NCBI RefSeq assembly: GCF_037055355.1
Contig: NZ_CP146350.1
Coordinates: 2,875,001 to 2,939,000, forward strand
DNA length: 64,000 bases
From: Streptomyces sp. DG1A-41
GTDB lineage: Bacteria > Actinomycetota > Actinomycetes > Streptomycetales > Streptomycetaceae
Direction: 5' to 3'
How positions within the stretch are numbered: the first letter of the stretch is position 1; the number at the start of each line of letters is the position of its first letter. Below are positions 38,003 to 46,083 of this stretch, one piece after another. A program made the position numbers and the translations under genes. The notes under the pieces are model-generated. The model saw only the letters and a list, made by a program, of their open reading frames with translations. It had not been told where the DNA came from and searched no databases.

Positions 38003-38965
38003 GTGATCGCCGTCGTCCGTATCCTCCTCCGCCGTATCGCCCTGCTCGTGCCGCTGATGCTCGGCATCGTGCTGTTCGTGTTCCTGGTGATGCGGTTCTC
38101 GGACGTCGACCCGGCGTCCGCGTTCTTCCAGGGCGCCAACCCGACACCTCAGCAACTGCACGACTTCCGCGAGGAACACGGCCTGCTCGACCCGCTGCCC
38201 GTGCGCTACGTCGACTTCGTCGCCGACCTGCTGCACGGCGACATGGGCACCAGCGCGCTGACCCGGGCGCCGGTGATCGACCAGGTCACCACCGCGCTGC
38301 CGCTCACCCTCCAGCTGACTTTCCTGGGCCTGGGCGTCGCGGTCGCGCTGTCCCTCGTGGGCGGCGTGACCGCGGCGATCCACCGGGACCGGCTGCCCGA
38401 CCAGATCATCCGGGTCGTGTCGCTGACCGGTGTGGCGGCGCCCGGCTTCTGGCTGGCGCTGTTGATGATCCAGTATCTGGCGGTCGACCTGGGCTGGTTC
38501 CCGACCGGCGGCTACATCAACCCGGCCGACTCCTTCACCGGCTGGCTGAAGACCATGACGCTCCCCGCCCTCGCCCTCTCCCTGCCGGTGGCGGCGCAGC
38601 TGACCCGGATCGTGCGGACGGCCGTGGTGGAGGAACTGGACAAGGACTACGTACGGACGGCGATCGGGAGCGGGCTGCCGCCGCGGGTGGTGGTCGGGCG
38701 GAACGTCCTCAGGAATGCCCTGATCAATCCGCTCACGGTCCTCGGCCTGCGCGTCGGGTATCTCCTCGGCGGCGCGGTCGTCATCGAGACGATCTTCTCG
38801 CTGCCCGGCATGGGCAAGCTGATGATCGACGCCGTGAAGAACGGCGATCCGGCCGTCGTCCAGGGCGTCGTACTGACCACGGCGGCCGGGTTCGTCGTCG
38901 TGAACCTCGTCATCGACGTCCTCTACCTGCTGGTCAACCCGCGACTGAGGGATGCGACCACGTGA
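38003..38965 (+). CDS. ABC transporter permease (DppB/OppB type)
   Basis: Inner-membrane subunit of 320 residues with six helices. N-terminal signature ILLRRIALLVPLMLGIVLFVFLVM. The ABC-contact loop lies near residues 205-260 (VRTAIGSGLPPRVVVGRNVLRNALI), and LGGAVVIETIFSLPGMGKLM is near 250. It follows the binding protein by 22 nt and overlaps the next gene at GTGATG. Confidence 0.93.
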   Translation: MIAVVRILLRRIALLVPLMLGIVLFVFLVMRFSDVDPASAFFQGANPTPQQLHDFREEHGLLDPLPVRYVDFVADLLHGDMGTSALTRAPVIDQVTTALPLTLQLTFLGLGVAVALSLVGGVTAAIHRDRLPDQIIRVVSLTGVAAPGFWLALLMIQYLAVDLGWFPTGGYINPADSFTGWLKTMTLPALALSLPVAAQLTRIVRTAVVEELDKDYVRTAIGSGLPPRVVVGRNVLRNALINPLTVLGLRVGYLLGGAVVIETIFSLPGMGKLMIDAVKNGDPAVVQGVVLTTAAGFVVVNLVIDVLYLLVNPRLRDATT

Positions 38966-40935
38966 TGACCCGCAAGAGCCTCACCGAGGCGCTGTCCCGG
39001 CCCGGCGTGCGGCTGCGCGGCTGGCGCCGGCTGCCGTTGCTGTCAAAGGCCGCCGTCTGCTTCCTGGCGGTCGTCGTCCTGCTGGCGCTGCTCGCCCCGC
39101 TGCTCGCCCCGCACGACCCGCTCGACCAGCAGCCGCCCGTCGACGGCACCGGGCATCCGTCCGCCGAGCACTGGATGGGCCAGGACAGCCTCGGCCGGGA
39201 CATCCTCAGCCGGCTGATGTACGGGGCGCGCTGGTCGCTCGCGATCGGGCTCGGGGCGACCGGGCTGGCCCTGCTGGTCGGCGCGCTGCTCGGGGCGATC
39301 GCCGCGACCTCCCGCAAGGCGGTGGACGAGACGCTGATGCGCTGCCTGGACGTCGTCATGGCGTTCCCGGGCATCGCGCTCGCCGCCGTGCTGGTGGCGG
39401 TGTTCGGCGGGGGCATCACGGTGCTGATCTGCGCGATCGCGTTCCTGTTCACGCCTCCGGTGGCCAGGGTCGTCCGGGCGAACGTCCTCGACCAGTACGG
39501 CGAGGACTACGTGACGGCGGAACGGGTCATCGGTGCCCGGACACCGCACATCGTGCTGAAGCACGTGGCGATCAACTGCGCCGCGCCCGTGCTGGTGTTC
39601 TGCACGGTGCAGGTCGCCGAGGCGATCGTCTTCGAGGCGTCGCTGTCCTTCATCGGAGCGGGTGTACGGCCGCCCGACCCGTCCTGGGGCAGTGTCATCG
39701 CGGACGGCAAGAACATGGTGCTGACCGGCGGCTGGTGGGCGACCGTCTTCCCCGGTCTGCTGATGCTGGTCACGGTGCTGTCGCTGAACATCCTGTCCGA
39801 GGGGGTGTCCGACGCGTGGGCGGCCCCGTCGGCCCGGGAGGTGGACGGACCCGACGACGACCGGCTGGAGGCGCCGGAGCCCGGCAACGGGGAGGTCGTG
39901 CGGTTGCCCGGCCTGACGGAAGCGGCGCGACGGCTGCGGGCCCGGGCCCGTCATCTGCCCCGGGACGGGCAGCCGGTGCTCGCCGTGGAGAACCTCGCCA
40001 TCGGCTTCGACCAGCGGCACGGCGGCGTGGACATCGTGGACGGCGTCAGCTTCGAGGTGCATCCCGGGGAGGTGCTCGGGCTGGTCGGCGAGTCGGGCTG
40101 CGGCAAGTCGCTGACCGCGCTGGCGATCATGGGCCTCCAGCCGAAGGGAGCGCGCGTCGGCGGCCAGGTCCGGTTCAACCAGCGGGACCTGCTCGCCGAG
40201 CCGATGCGCGTACGCCGCAGACTCCTCGGCCACGAGATGGCGATGATCTACCAGGACGCCCTGTCGTCGCTGAACCCGGCGATGACGATCCGCGCGCAGC
40301 TGAAGCAGGTCGTGCGGCGGGGCGGGCGGCGCGGTCCCGCCGAGTTGCTGACGATGGTCGGACTCGACCCCGAGCGCACCCTGCGCAGCTACCCGCACGA
40401 ACTGTCCGGCGGGCAGCGGCAGCGCGTCCTGATCGCCATGGCCCTGTCCCGCGAGCCGAAGCTGATCGTCGCCGACGAGCCGACGACCGCCCTCGACGTG
40501 ACCGTGCAGGCCCAGGTCATAGAGCTGCTGCTGCGGCTGCGCGAGGAGCTGGGCTTCGCGCTGATCCTCGTCTCGCACGACCTGGCGCTGGTCGCGGACG
40601 TCACCGACCGGGTCGCGGTGATGTACGGCGGGCAGATCGTCGAGACGGGCGTGACCGCCGACCTGGTGGAGGCGCCGGCCCATCACTACACGCGTGGCCT
40701 GCTCGGCAGCGTGCTGTCGCTGGAGTCGGGGCAGGAGCGGATGACGCAGATCAAGGGGGTCGTGCCGTCCCCCGCCGACTTCCCGGCGGGGTGCCGGTTC
40801 GCCGATCGGTGTCCGCGGGCGAGCGAGGTCTGCCGGACGACGGCACCGGATCTGACGGGCACCCCGAGCCATACGGCGGCCTGCCACCACCCGGCCATAG
40901 AGCTGGCGACCACCGAGACCGAGGCGGTGTCATGA
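38965..40935 (+). CDS. Fused ABC permease-ATPase (DppC-DppD type)
   Basis: Protein of 656 residues joining two subunits. Residues about 1-285 are a DppC-type permease (DSLGRDILSRLMYGARWSLAIG; VTAERVIGARTPHIVLKHV). After a charged linker of about 45 residues, about 335-656 is a DppD-type ATPase: Walker A GESGCGKS, signature LSGGQRQRV, Walker B LIVADEPTTALD and switch SHDLAL. The C-terminal oligopeptide-transporter motif with four Cys is CRFADRC...CRTT...CHHP. Such fusions are known in actinobacterial members of this family. ATG 38965 overlaps the permease stop by one base (GTG 38962 is an alternative). Confidence 0.92.
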   Translation: MTRKSLTEALSRPGVRLRGWRRLPLLSKAAVCFLAVVVLLALLAPLLAPHDPLDQQPPVDGTGHPSAEHWMGQDSLGRDILSRLMYGARWSLAIGLGATGLALLVGALLGAIAATSRKAVDETLMRCLDVVMAFPGIALAAVLVAVFGGGITVLICAIAFLFTPPVARVVRANVLDQYGEDYVTAERVIGARTPHIVLKHVAINCAAPVLVFCTVQVAEAIVFEASLSFIGAGVRPPDPSWGSVIADGKNMVLTGGWWATVFPGLLMLVTVLSLNILSEGVSDAWAAPSAREVDGPDDDRLEAPEPGNGEVVRLPGLTEAARRLRARARHLPRDGQPVLAVENLAIGFDQRHGGVDIVDGVSFEVHPGEVLGLVGESGCGKSLTALAIMGLQPKGARVGGQVRFNQRDLLAEPMRVRRRLLGHEMAMIYQDALSSLNPAMTIRAQLKQVVRRGGRRGPAELLTMVGLDPERTLRSYPHELSGGQRQRVLIAMALSREPKLIVADEPTTALDVTVQAQVIELLLRLREELGFALILVSHDLALVADVTDRVAVMYGGQIVETGVTADLVEAPAHHYTRGLLGSVLSLESGQERMTQIKGVVPSPADFPAGCRFADRCPRASEVCRTTAPDLTGTPSHTAACHHPAIELATTETEAVS

Positions 40936-41960
40936 ACCCACAGCCCGCATTCGTGGAGCTGTCCGACGCGCATGTGGTGCACAAGGCCCGCAGTGGCGGC
41001 CTGTTCACCCGCGACCGGGTGTACGCCCTGACCGGCGCCGACCTGGCGATCGCGCCCGGCGAGACCATCGGCGTGGTGGGCGAGTCGGGCTGCGGGAAGT
41101 CGACGCTGGCGAAGGTCCTGGTGGGGGTACAGCGACCGACGCGGGGGACGGTGTCGTTCCGGGGCCGCGACCTGTGGGCGATGCCGCCCGCCGAGCGCCG
41201 CAGGGCCGTCGGCGGCAGCACCGGCATGATCTTCCAGGACCCGTCGACGGCCCTGAACCGCCGCCTGACCGTTCGGCAGATCCTGCGGGACCCGCTGGAC
41301 GTGCACGACCGGGGCACTCGCGGTCAACGTGGCGAGAGAGTCAGGGAGTTGATGTCCCTGGTCGGCCTCCCCCGGGCCCTCGCCGACGCCCTGCCGGGCC
41401 AGCTGTCGGGCGGGCAGCGGCAGCGCGTCGCGATCGCCCGGGCACTGGCGCTGGACCCGGACCTGGTCGTGGCGGACGAGCCGACGAGCGCCCTGGACGT
41501 GTCGGTCCGCGCCCAGATCCTCAATCTGCTGCTGGACCTGAAGGAACGCCTGGGCCTGGCCCTGGTGTTCGTCTCGCACGACATCCAGACGGTCCGGCGG
41601 ATGAGCGACCGCGTGATCACCATGTACCTGGGCCGGATCGTCGAGGAGTCCCCGGCCTCCCTGGTCACCGACCGGGCCCGGCACCCCTACACCCGCGCCC
41701 TGTTCTCCGCCACGCCCGGTCTGCTCGACCCGATCGACCCGATCCCGCTGGCCGGTCCGGTCCCGTCGGCGACGCGCCCGCCGAGCGGCTGCCCGTTCCG
41801 TACCCGCTGCTGGAAGGCGGACGGGACGTGCGCGGAGGCGATGCCGGACTTCTCGGTCGCGTCGGCCCCCGCACACCGCTTCCGCTGCCACCATCCTGTC
41901 CAGGAGGACGAGTCGACCCGCGACCTCGTCCACCAGAGCGACCCGATGGAGGCCCCATGA
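40932..41960 (+). CDS. ABC transporter ATP-binding protein (DppF/OppF type)
   Basis: Second ATPase of the importer, 342 residues. Walker A GESGCGKS near residue 58, signature LSGGQRQRVAIARAL near 158, Walker B LVVADEPTSALD, switch SHDIQTV. The C-terminal Cys-rich motif is CPFRTRCWKADGTC. ATG overlaps the fused gene stop by 4 nt (ATGA), and its own stop overlaps the aldolase start the same way, so all are one operon. Confidence 0.93.
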   Translation: MNPQPAFVELSDAHVVHKARSGGLFTRDRVYALTGADLAIAPGETIGVVGESGCGKSTLAKVLVGVQRPTRGTVSFRGRDLWAMPPAERRRAVGGSTGMIFQDPSTALNRRLTVRQILRDPLDVHDRGTRGQRGERVRELMSLVGLPRALADALPGQLSGGQRQRVAIARALALDPDLVVADEPTSALDVSVRAQILNLLLDLKERLGLALVFVSHDIQTVRRMSDRVITMYLGRIVEESPASLVTDRARHPYTRALFSATPGLLDPIDPIPLAGPVPSATRPPSGCPFRTRCWKADGTCAEAMPDFSVASAPAHRFRCHHPVQEDESTRDLVHQSDPMEAP

Positions 41961-42889
41961 CGATCATCTCGCTGACCGGTGTCATCCCGCCCGTCTGCAC
42001 GCCCCTGACACCGGACCGCGAGGTGGACGTCCCCTCGCTGCTCAGGCTGGTCGACCATCTGGTGTCCGGCGGGGTGCACGGTCTGTTCGTGCTCGGCTCG
42101 ACGTCGGAGGCGGCGCATCTGACGGACGAGCAGCGCAGGCTGGTGGTCGAGTCGGTCGCGGCCCACGTGGGCGGGCAGCTCCCGGTGCTGGCCGGGGCGA
42201 TCGACATGACGACGGCCCGGGTCCTGGACCACGTCGCGGCGGTGACGGCGGCCGGTGCGGACGCGGTCGTGGTCACCGCCCCGTTCTACGCCCGCACCCA
42301 CCCGGCCGAGATCGCCCGCCACTACCGCGTGGTCGCGGCGGCGAGCCCGGTCCCGGTGGTCGCCTACGACATTCCCGTCGCCGTCCACACGAAGCTGCCC
42401 TCGGACGTGGTCCTGGAGCTGGCCGCCGACGGTGTCCTGGCCGCGCTCAAGGACTCCAGCGGCGACCTGGCCGCCTTCCGCCAGGTCGTGACCCGCGCCC
42501 GGGCCCACCAGGGAATCACCGGCTTCAGTGTGCTGACCGGCTCCGAGCTGATCGTCGACGCGGCGCTCGCCGTCGGCGCGGACGGCACGGTGCCCGGCCT
42601 CGGCAACGTCGACCCGCACGGCTACGCCCGCCTGGACCGCCTGTGCCGCGCCGGGGAGTGGGAGGAGGCCCGTGCCGAACAGGAGCGGCTGTGCGCCCTG
42701 TTCGGCATGGTCACCGTCGGCGACCCGGCCCGCATGGGCCCCGGCTCCTCGGCGATCGGCGCCTTCAAGGCCGCGCTGCACCTGCGGGGCGTGATCGACT
42801 GCCCGGCCACGGCTCAGCCGCAGGTGCCGTTGTCGCGGGACGAGGTGGAGCGGGTCGGGAAGTACCTGGCGGCGGCAGGACTGCTCTAG
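41957..42889 (+). CDS. DHDPS/N-acetylneuraminate-lyase family aldolase
   Basis: Class I aldolase of 310 residues. Schiff-base Lys in LAALKDSSGD near residue 162; carboxylate-binding GST in FVLGSTSEAAHL near 45 (usual GSTGE has Gly where this has Ser); Tyr of the YNIP-type motif in VVAYDIPV near 135. The active-site set is complete, so it should cleave or make a 2-keto acid. Coupling to an Opp/Sat-type importer and a neighbouring sialidase makes N-acetylneuraminate lyase the most attractive role. A 2-keto-3-deoxy sugar acid aldolase is the main alternative. Downstream nan genes (nanE, nanK, nagA, nagB) are not in this window. Confidence 0.88.
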   Translation: MTIISLTGVIPPVCTPLTPDREVDVPSLLRLVDHLVSGGVHGLFVLGSTSEAAHLTDEQRRLVVESVAAHVGGQLPVLAGAIDMTTARVLDHVAAVTAAGADAVVVTAPFYARTHPAEIARHYRVVAAASPVPVVAYDIPVAVHTKLPSDVVLELAADGVLAALKDSSGDLAAFRQVVTRARAHQGITGFSVLTGSELIVDAALAVGADGTVPGLGNVDPHGYARLDRLCRAGEWEEARAEQERLCALFGMVTVGDPARMGPGSSAIGAFKAALHLRGVIDCPATAQPQVPLSRDEVERVGKYLAAAGLL

Positions 42890-44070
42890 AGCCCGTCGGC
42901 CGAAAGGCGGCGGAACTCGATCGTCTCGTAGGCCCCTCGGGCACCCGTCTCGTAGAGGATGCCCACCGTCTTCCGGCCGAGCGGCACCAGGTCGGAGTAG
43001 GCCGCCGGCTGCTGGGAGAGCGTCAGCGCCTTGGTGAAGGTGGCGCCGCCGTCCGTGCTGCGCCAGACGGCCATCGCCCGGCGGGCGGTGGGGACGGACG
43101 GGCCGGAGAACAACAACGGCCCGCCACGGCCGGCAAGTTGCAGGACGCTGCCCTGCACGACCGGGACCTCGTTCAGGGTGGGCTGCACGGTGTACGGGCG
43201 GTCGAGGGACGCGCCGCCGTCGCTCGAATGACCGTCGAGACGGTTGCCCGCACTGGTGCCGTGCTGGTCCCGGGCGTTGAAGTACACCCTGCCGTCCGGC
43301 AGTTGGGCCGCTGTGGACTCGTTGGCGTTGTGGGTTCCCTCGTAGGAGTCGTCGACGAAGCCCGGCCGCCAGGTCCTGCCGCCGTCGTCGCTGAGGAGCG
43401 CGTGGGCGCCGTAGTAGCGGGGTTCCTGGCCGGTGTCCGGGGAGCCGGCCGGCGGGGACGCCGAGTGGTTGGCGGGGACGACCAGACGGCCGGCGAACGG
43501 GCCCCGGGTGAGGGCGATCGCATGGCCGGGGCCGGTCGCGTACCAGCGCCAGGACGGGTCCTTCACCTGCGCGGTGATCTCGCGGGGCGGAGTGAAGTGC
43601 CGGCCGTCGTCCCGGCTGCGCTGCACGAACACCCGGCGGCTCTGCCCGGGCGTGACCTCGCCGCGCATGATCTGGGCCTCCGTCACCTCACCGCTGTTGT
43701 AGGAGGTGAGGAGCACGACGGCGCCGGTGCGCGGGTCGACGACGGGTGCCGGGTTGCCCCGGGTGTCGCCGTCCCCGGCGGCCACGACGGTGAGCGGGCC
43801 CCAGGTGCAGCCGCCGTCCGCGGAGCGCCGGAGGACGACATCGATGTCGCCGGTGTCGCCCGCACCGCCGCGTCTGCCCTCGGCGAAGGCGAGGACGGTG
43901 CCCCTGCCGGTCGTGACCGTGGCCGGGATGCGGTACGTGTCGTAGCCGCCCTCGCCCGAGACGTACGGGACGGAGGACGTGCAGCCGGGGGTGGCCGAGG
44001 CGGGCGTCGTGGCGGTGAGCGGGGCGAGGAGGACGGTGGTGACGAGGAGTGTGCGGCTGAGGAGTCTCAT
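42886..44070 (-). CDS. Secreted exo-alpha-sialidase
   Basis: GH33 neuraminidase of 394 residues with a Sec signal peptide (about 1-27, ending ASATPG). The first catalytic Arg is in YDTYRIPATV near 45. There are five Asp-box repeats of the SxDxGxTW type: RRSADGGCTWG, QRSRDDGRHF, LLSDDGGRTW, a degenerate HSSDGGASL and WRSTDGGATF. The acid/base and Tyr regions are ANESTAAQLPDGRVYFNARDQ and AYSDLVPLG. Releases terminal sialic acids outside the cell. Convergent with the aldolase, sharing the stop tetranucleotide CTAG, so regulation is separate but the job fits the importer. Confidence 0.92.
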   Translation of the reverse strand: MRLLSRTLLVTTVLLAPLTATTPASATPGCTSSVPYVSGEGGYDTYRIPATVTTGRGTVLAFAEGRRGGAGDTGDIDVVLRRSADGGCTWGPLTVVAAGDGDTRGNPAPVVDPRTGAVVLLTSYNSGEVTEAQIMRGEVTPGQSRRVFVQRSRDDGRHFTPPREITAQVKDPSWRWYATGPGHAIALTRGPFAGRLVVPANHSASPPAGSPDTGQEPRYYGAHALLSDDGGRTWRPGFVDDSYEGTHNANESTAAQLPDGRVYFNARDQHGTSAGNRLDGHSSDGGASLDRPYTVQPTLNEVPVVQGSVLQLAGRGGPLLFSGPSVPTARRAMAVWRSTDGGATFTKALTLSQQPAAYSDLVPLGRKTVGILYETGARGAYETIEFRRLSADGL

Positions 44071-44123
44071 GCTTCTCCTGAAGACATGACGGAGTGTGAG
44101 GAGCGTCGGACCGTGCCTGTCCG

Positions 44124-44786
44124 TCAGATGCTCCCCGGCGTCACCAGCCCCGACTCGTACGCGACGATGACCAACTGCGCCCGGTCCCGGGCCGCCAGCT
44201 TGCCCATGATGCGGCTGACGTGAGTCTTCGCGGTCAGCGGGCTCAGGCCCAACGCATCGGCTATCTCGGTGTTGTTGAGGCCGCGCGCGACCAGCGACAG
44301 CACCTCCCGCTCACGGCCGGACAGGCACTCCGGCCCACCGGTCTCCGGTGCCGAGGGAGTGCGCAGGAACCGCTCGATCAGCCGTGCCGTGGGCCCGGGC
44401 GACAGCAGGGCGTCCCCGGCAGCGACGGTACGGATGGCGTCGAGGAGCTCGGCCGGCCTGGTGTCCTTCACCAGGAACCCGGAGGCGCCGGCGCGCAGGG
44501 CGTCCACGATGTTCTCGTCGGTGTCGTACGTGGTGAGGACCAGGACGCGGACGCCCGCGAGGTCCTCGTCGGCCGCGATGAGCCGGGTCGCCTCGATGCC
44601 GTCCAGGTCGGGCATGCGGATGTCCATCACCACGAGGTCGGCCCGCTCGCTGCGGGCCAGTCGCACGGCCTGCCGGCCGGTCGCGGCCTGGCCGACGACC
44701 TCCATGTCCCGGGCCGACTCCACGAGCATCGCGAACGCCTCCCGTACCAGGGTCTGGTCGTCCGCGAGCAGTACTCGGATGGTCAT
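44124..44786 (-). CDS. NarL/LuxR-family response regulator
   Basis: Protein of 220 residues. Receiver domain with acidic pair LLADDQTLV, phospho-Asp in LVVMDIRMPD near 54, Thr in VLTTYDTD and Lys in FLVKDTRP. The C-terminal LuxR helix-turn-helix is LSGREREVLSLVARGLNNTEIADALGLS near 155. ATG overlaps the kinase stop by 4 nt. Third gene of the MMPL-kinase-regulator run. Confidence 0.95.
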   Translation of the reverse strand: MTIRVLLADDQTLVREAFAMLVESARDMEVVGQAATGRQAVRLARSERADLVVMDIRMPDLDGIEATRLIAADEDLAGVRVLVLTTYDTDENIVDALRAGASGFLVKDTRPAELLDAIRTVAAGDALLSPGPTARLIERFLRTPSAPETGGPECLSGREREVLSLVARGLNNTEIADALGLSPLTAKTHVSRIMGKLAARDRAQLVIVAYESGLVTPGSI

Positions 44787-45970
44787 CCGGTCCCCTCCCC
44801 CGTGGTCCCCGTCTTCGTCAGCGGCAGTACGGCGGTCACCTCGAAGCCGCCGTCCGCACGCGGACCGGCGTCGAGTGTGCCACCCACGCTGCGCGCCCGC
44901 TCGCGCATTCCGACGAGTCCGAAGCCCGGGATGCCGTCCGGGGCCGGTCCCGTGCCGTCGTCGCTGACCGACAGGTGCAGGGCGCCCTCCCGTTCCACCA
45001 GGTCGACACGGACGTCCGGTCCGGGTCCCGCGTGCCGTACCGCGTTGGTCAGCGCCTCCTGCACGATGCGGTAGGCGGCGGCACCGACGGCGGGCGGTGC
45101 CTGCCGTACCCGTACGGTCTGCTCGACCCGGGCACCGGCGAGCCGCGCGGCCTCCGCCAGATCGGTCAGACCGTCGAGGCCGGGCAGCGGACCACGGGCG
45201 TCCATGGAGTCGTGCTCGCGCAACACCTCCAGCGTCGTACGGAGTTCGCCCCGGGCGCTGCGACAGGTCTCGGCGATGTCGTCCAGCGCCTTGGCCACGG
45301 TCTCCCGGTCGAGCCGCTCGGGGTCGGCGGACAGCACGTGGGCGGCGACCGAGGTCTGCACCCCGATGAGGGTGATGCTGTGCGCCAGCAGGTCGTGCAG
45401 GTCCCGGGCGATCCGCAGCCGCTCCTCGGCGACCCGCCGCCGGGCCTCCTCCTCGCGGGTGCGTTCGGCGCGTTCGGCGCGTTCCACGATGGAGGCGACG
45501 TACTGGCGGTAGAAGCGCACGTCGACGCCGAGGAACAGCACGGCGACGACCCAGCCGGACGCCTTCAGCAGCCCCAGCGCCTCGTGGGCACTGATGGTGA
45601 GCATCACGCTCACCGACAAGGTGATGACGCCGATGCCGACCAGGACGGTGCGCAGCGGCCGGCCGGTGACGGCGACGGTGTAGAGGGCGACGTACGCGGC
45701 CTGGGTGGCGGCGGTGTGCGGGTAGTCGAGGAAGTGGTAGGGGAAGACGCAGGCCACCACGGCGAGCAGGACGAGCACCGGGCGGCGGCGGCGCCACACC
45801 AGCGGCACGTGGGAGACCAGCAGCAGGGCCCAGCCGAGCGCGTCGGGCCGGCGCCCGTCGTCGACGAACAGCGCGAGGACGACGGCCAGCGCGGCCGTCA
45901 GAACGGCGAGCAGCGCGTCGTTGCGGACGGCGTGCGGGGCGGTCAGGGGGTCGCGGTTGATCGCGGCCAT
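44783..45970 (-). CDS. NarL-type sensor histidine kinase
   Basis: Membrane kinase of 395 residues with four to five N-terminal helices in the first 150 residues. HisKA_3 phospho-acceptor ERLRIARDLHDLLAHSITLI near 195, then HATPase with VQEALTNAVRHA and SDDGTGP...GFGLVGMRERA. ATG 45970 (GGAG 6 nt upstream) was preferred to ATG 46033, which lacks a spaced ribosome site. Cognate regulator follows at once. No sensory domain outside the membrane, so signals are probably sensed within the bilayer, as for envelope-stress kinases. Confidence 0.92.
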   Translation of the reverse strand: MAAINRDPLTAPHAVRNDALLAVLTAALAVVLALFVDDGRRPDALGWALLLVSHVPLVWRRRRPVLVLLAVVACVFPYHFLDYPHTAATQAAYVALYTVAVTGRPLRTVLVGIGVITLSVSVMLTISAHEALGLLKASGWVVAVLFLGVDVRFYRQYVASIVERAERAERTREEEARRRVAEERLRIARDLHDLLAHSITLIGVQTSVAAHVLSADPERLDRETVAKALDDIAETCRSARGELRTTLEVLREHDSMDARGPLPGLDGLTDLAEAARLAGARVEQTVRVRQAPPAVGAAAYRIVQEALTNAVRHAGPGPDVRVDLVEREGALHLSVSDDGTGPAPDGIPGFGLVGMRERARSVGGTLDAGPRADGGFEVTAVLPLTKTGTTGEGTG

Positions 45971-46083
45971 GATCCGCTCCGCAGGCCGCGACCAGGTCGC
46001 CGACGGTGTGTTGGGTGCCTGCACGGGCTTCATCCTGGGCCAGGAAGGCGCCCCTTGAGGAGAGGAGGGGCGTCATCGGTCGG

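Noticed and set aside
37993..38964. Upstream extension of the permease-ATPase fusion through the whole previous gene
   Set aside because: The extended part is an out-of-frame reading of the DppB permease; homology begins only at about 38965.
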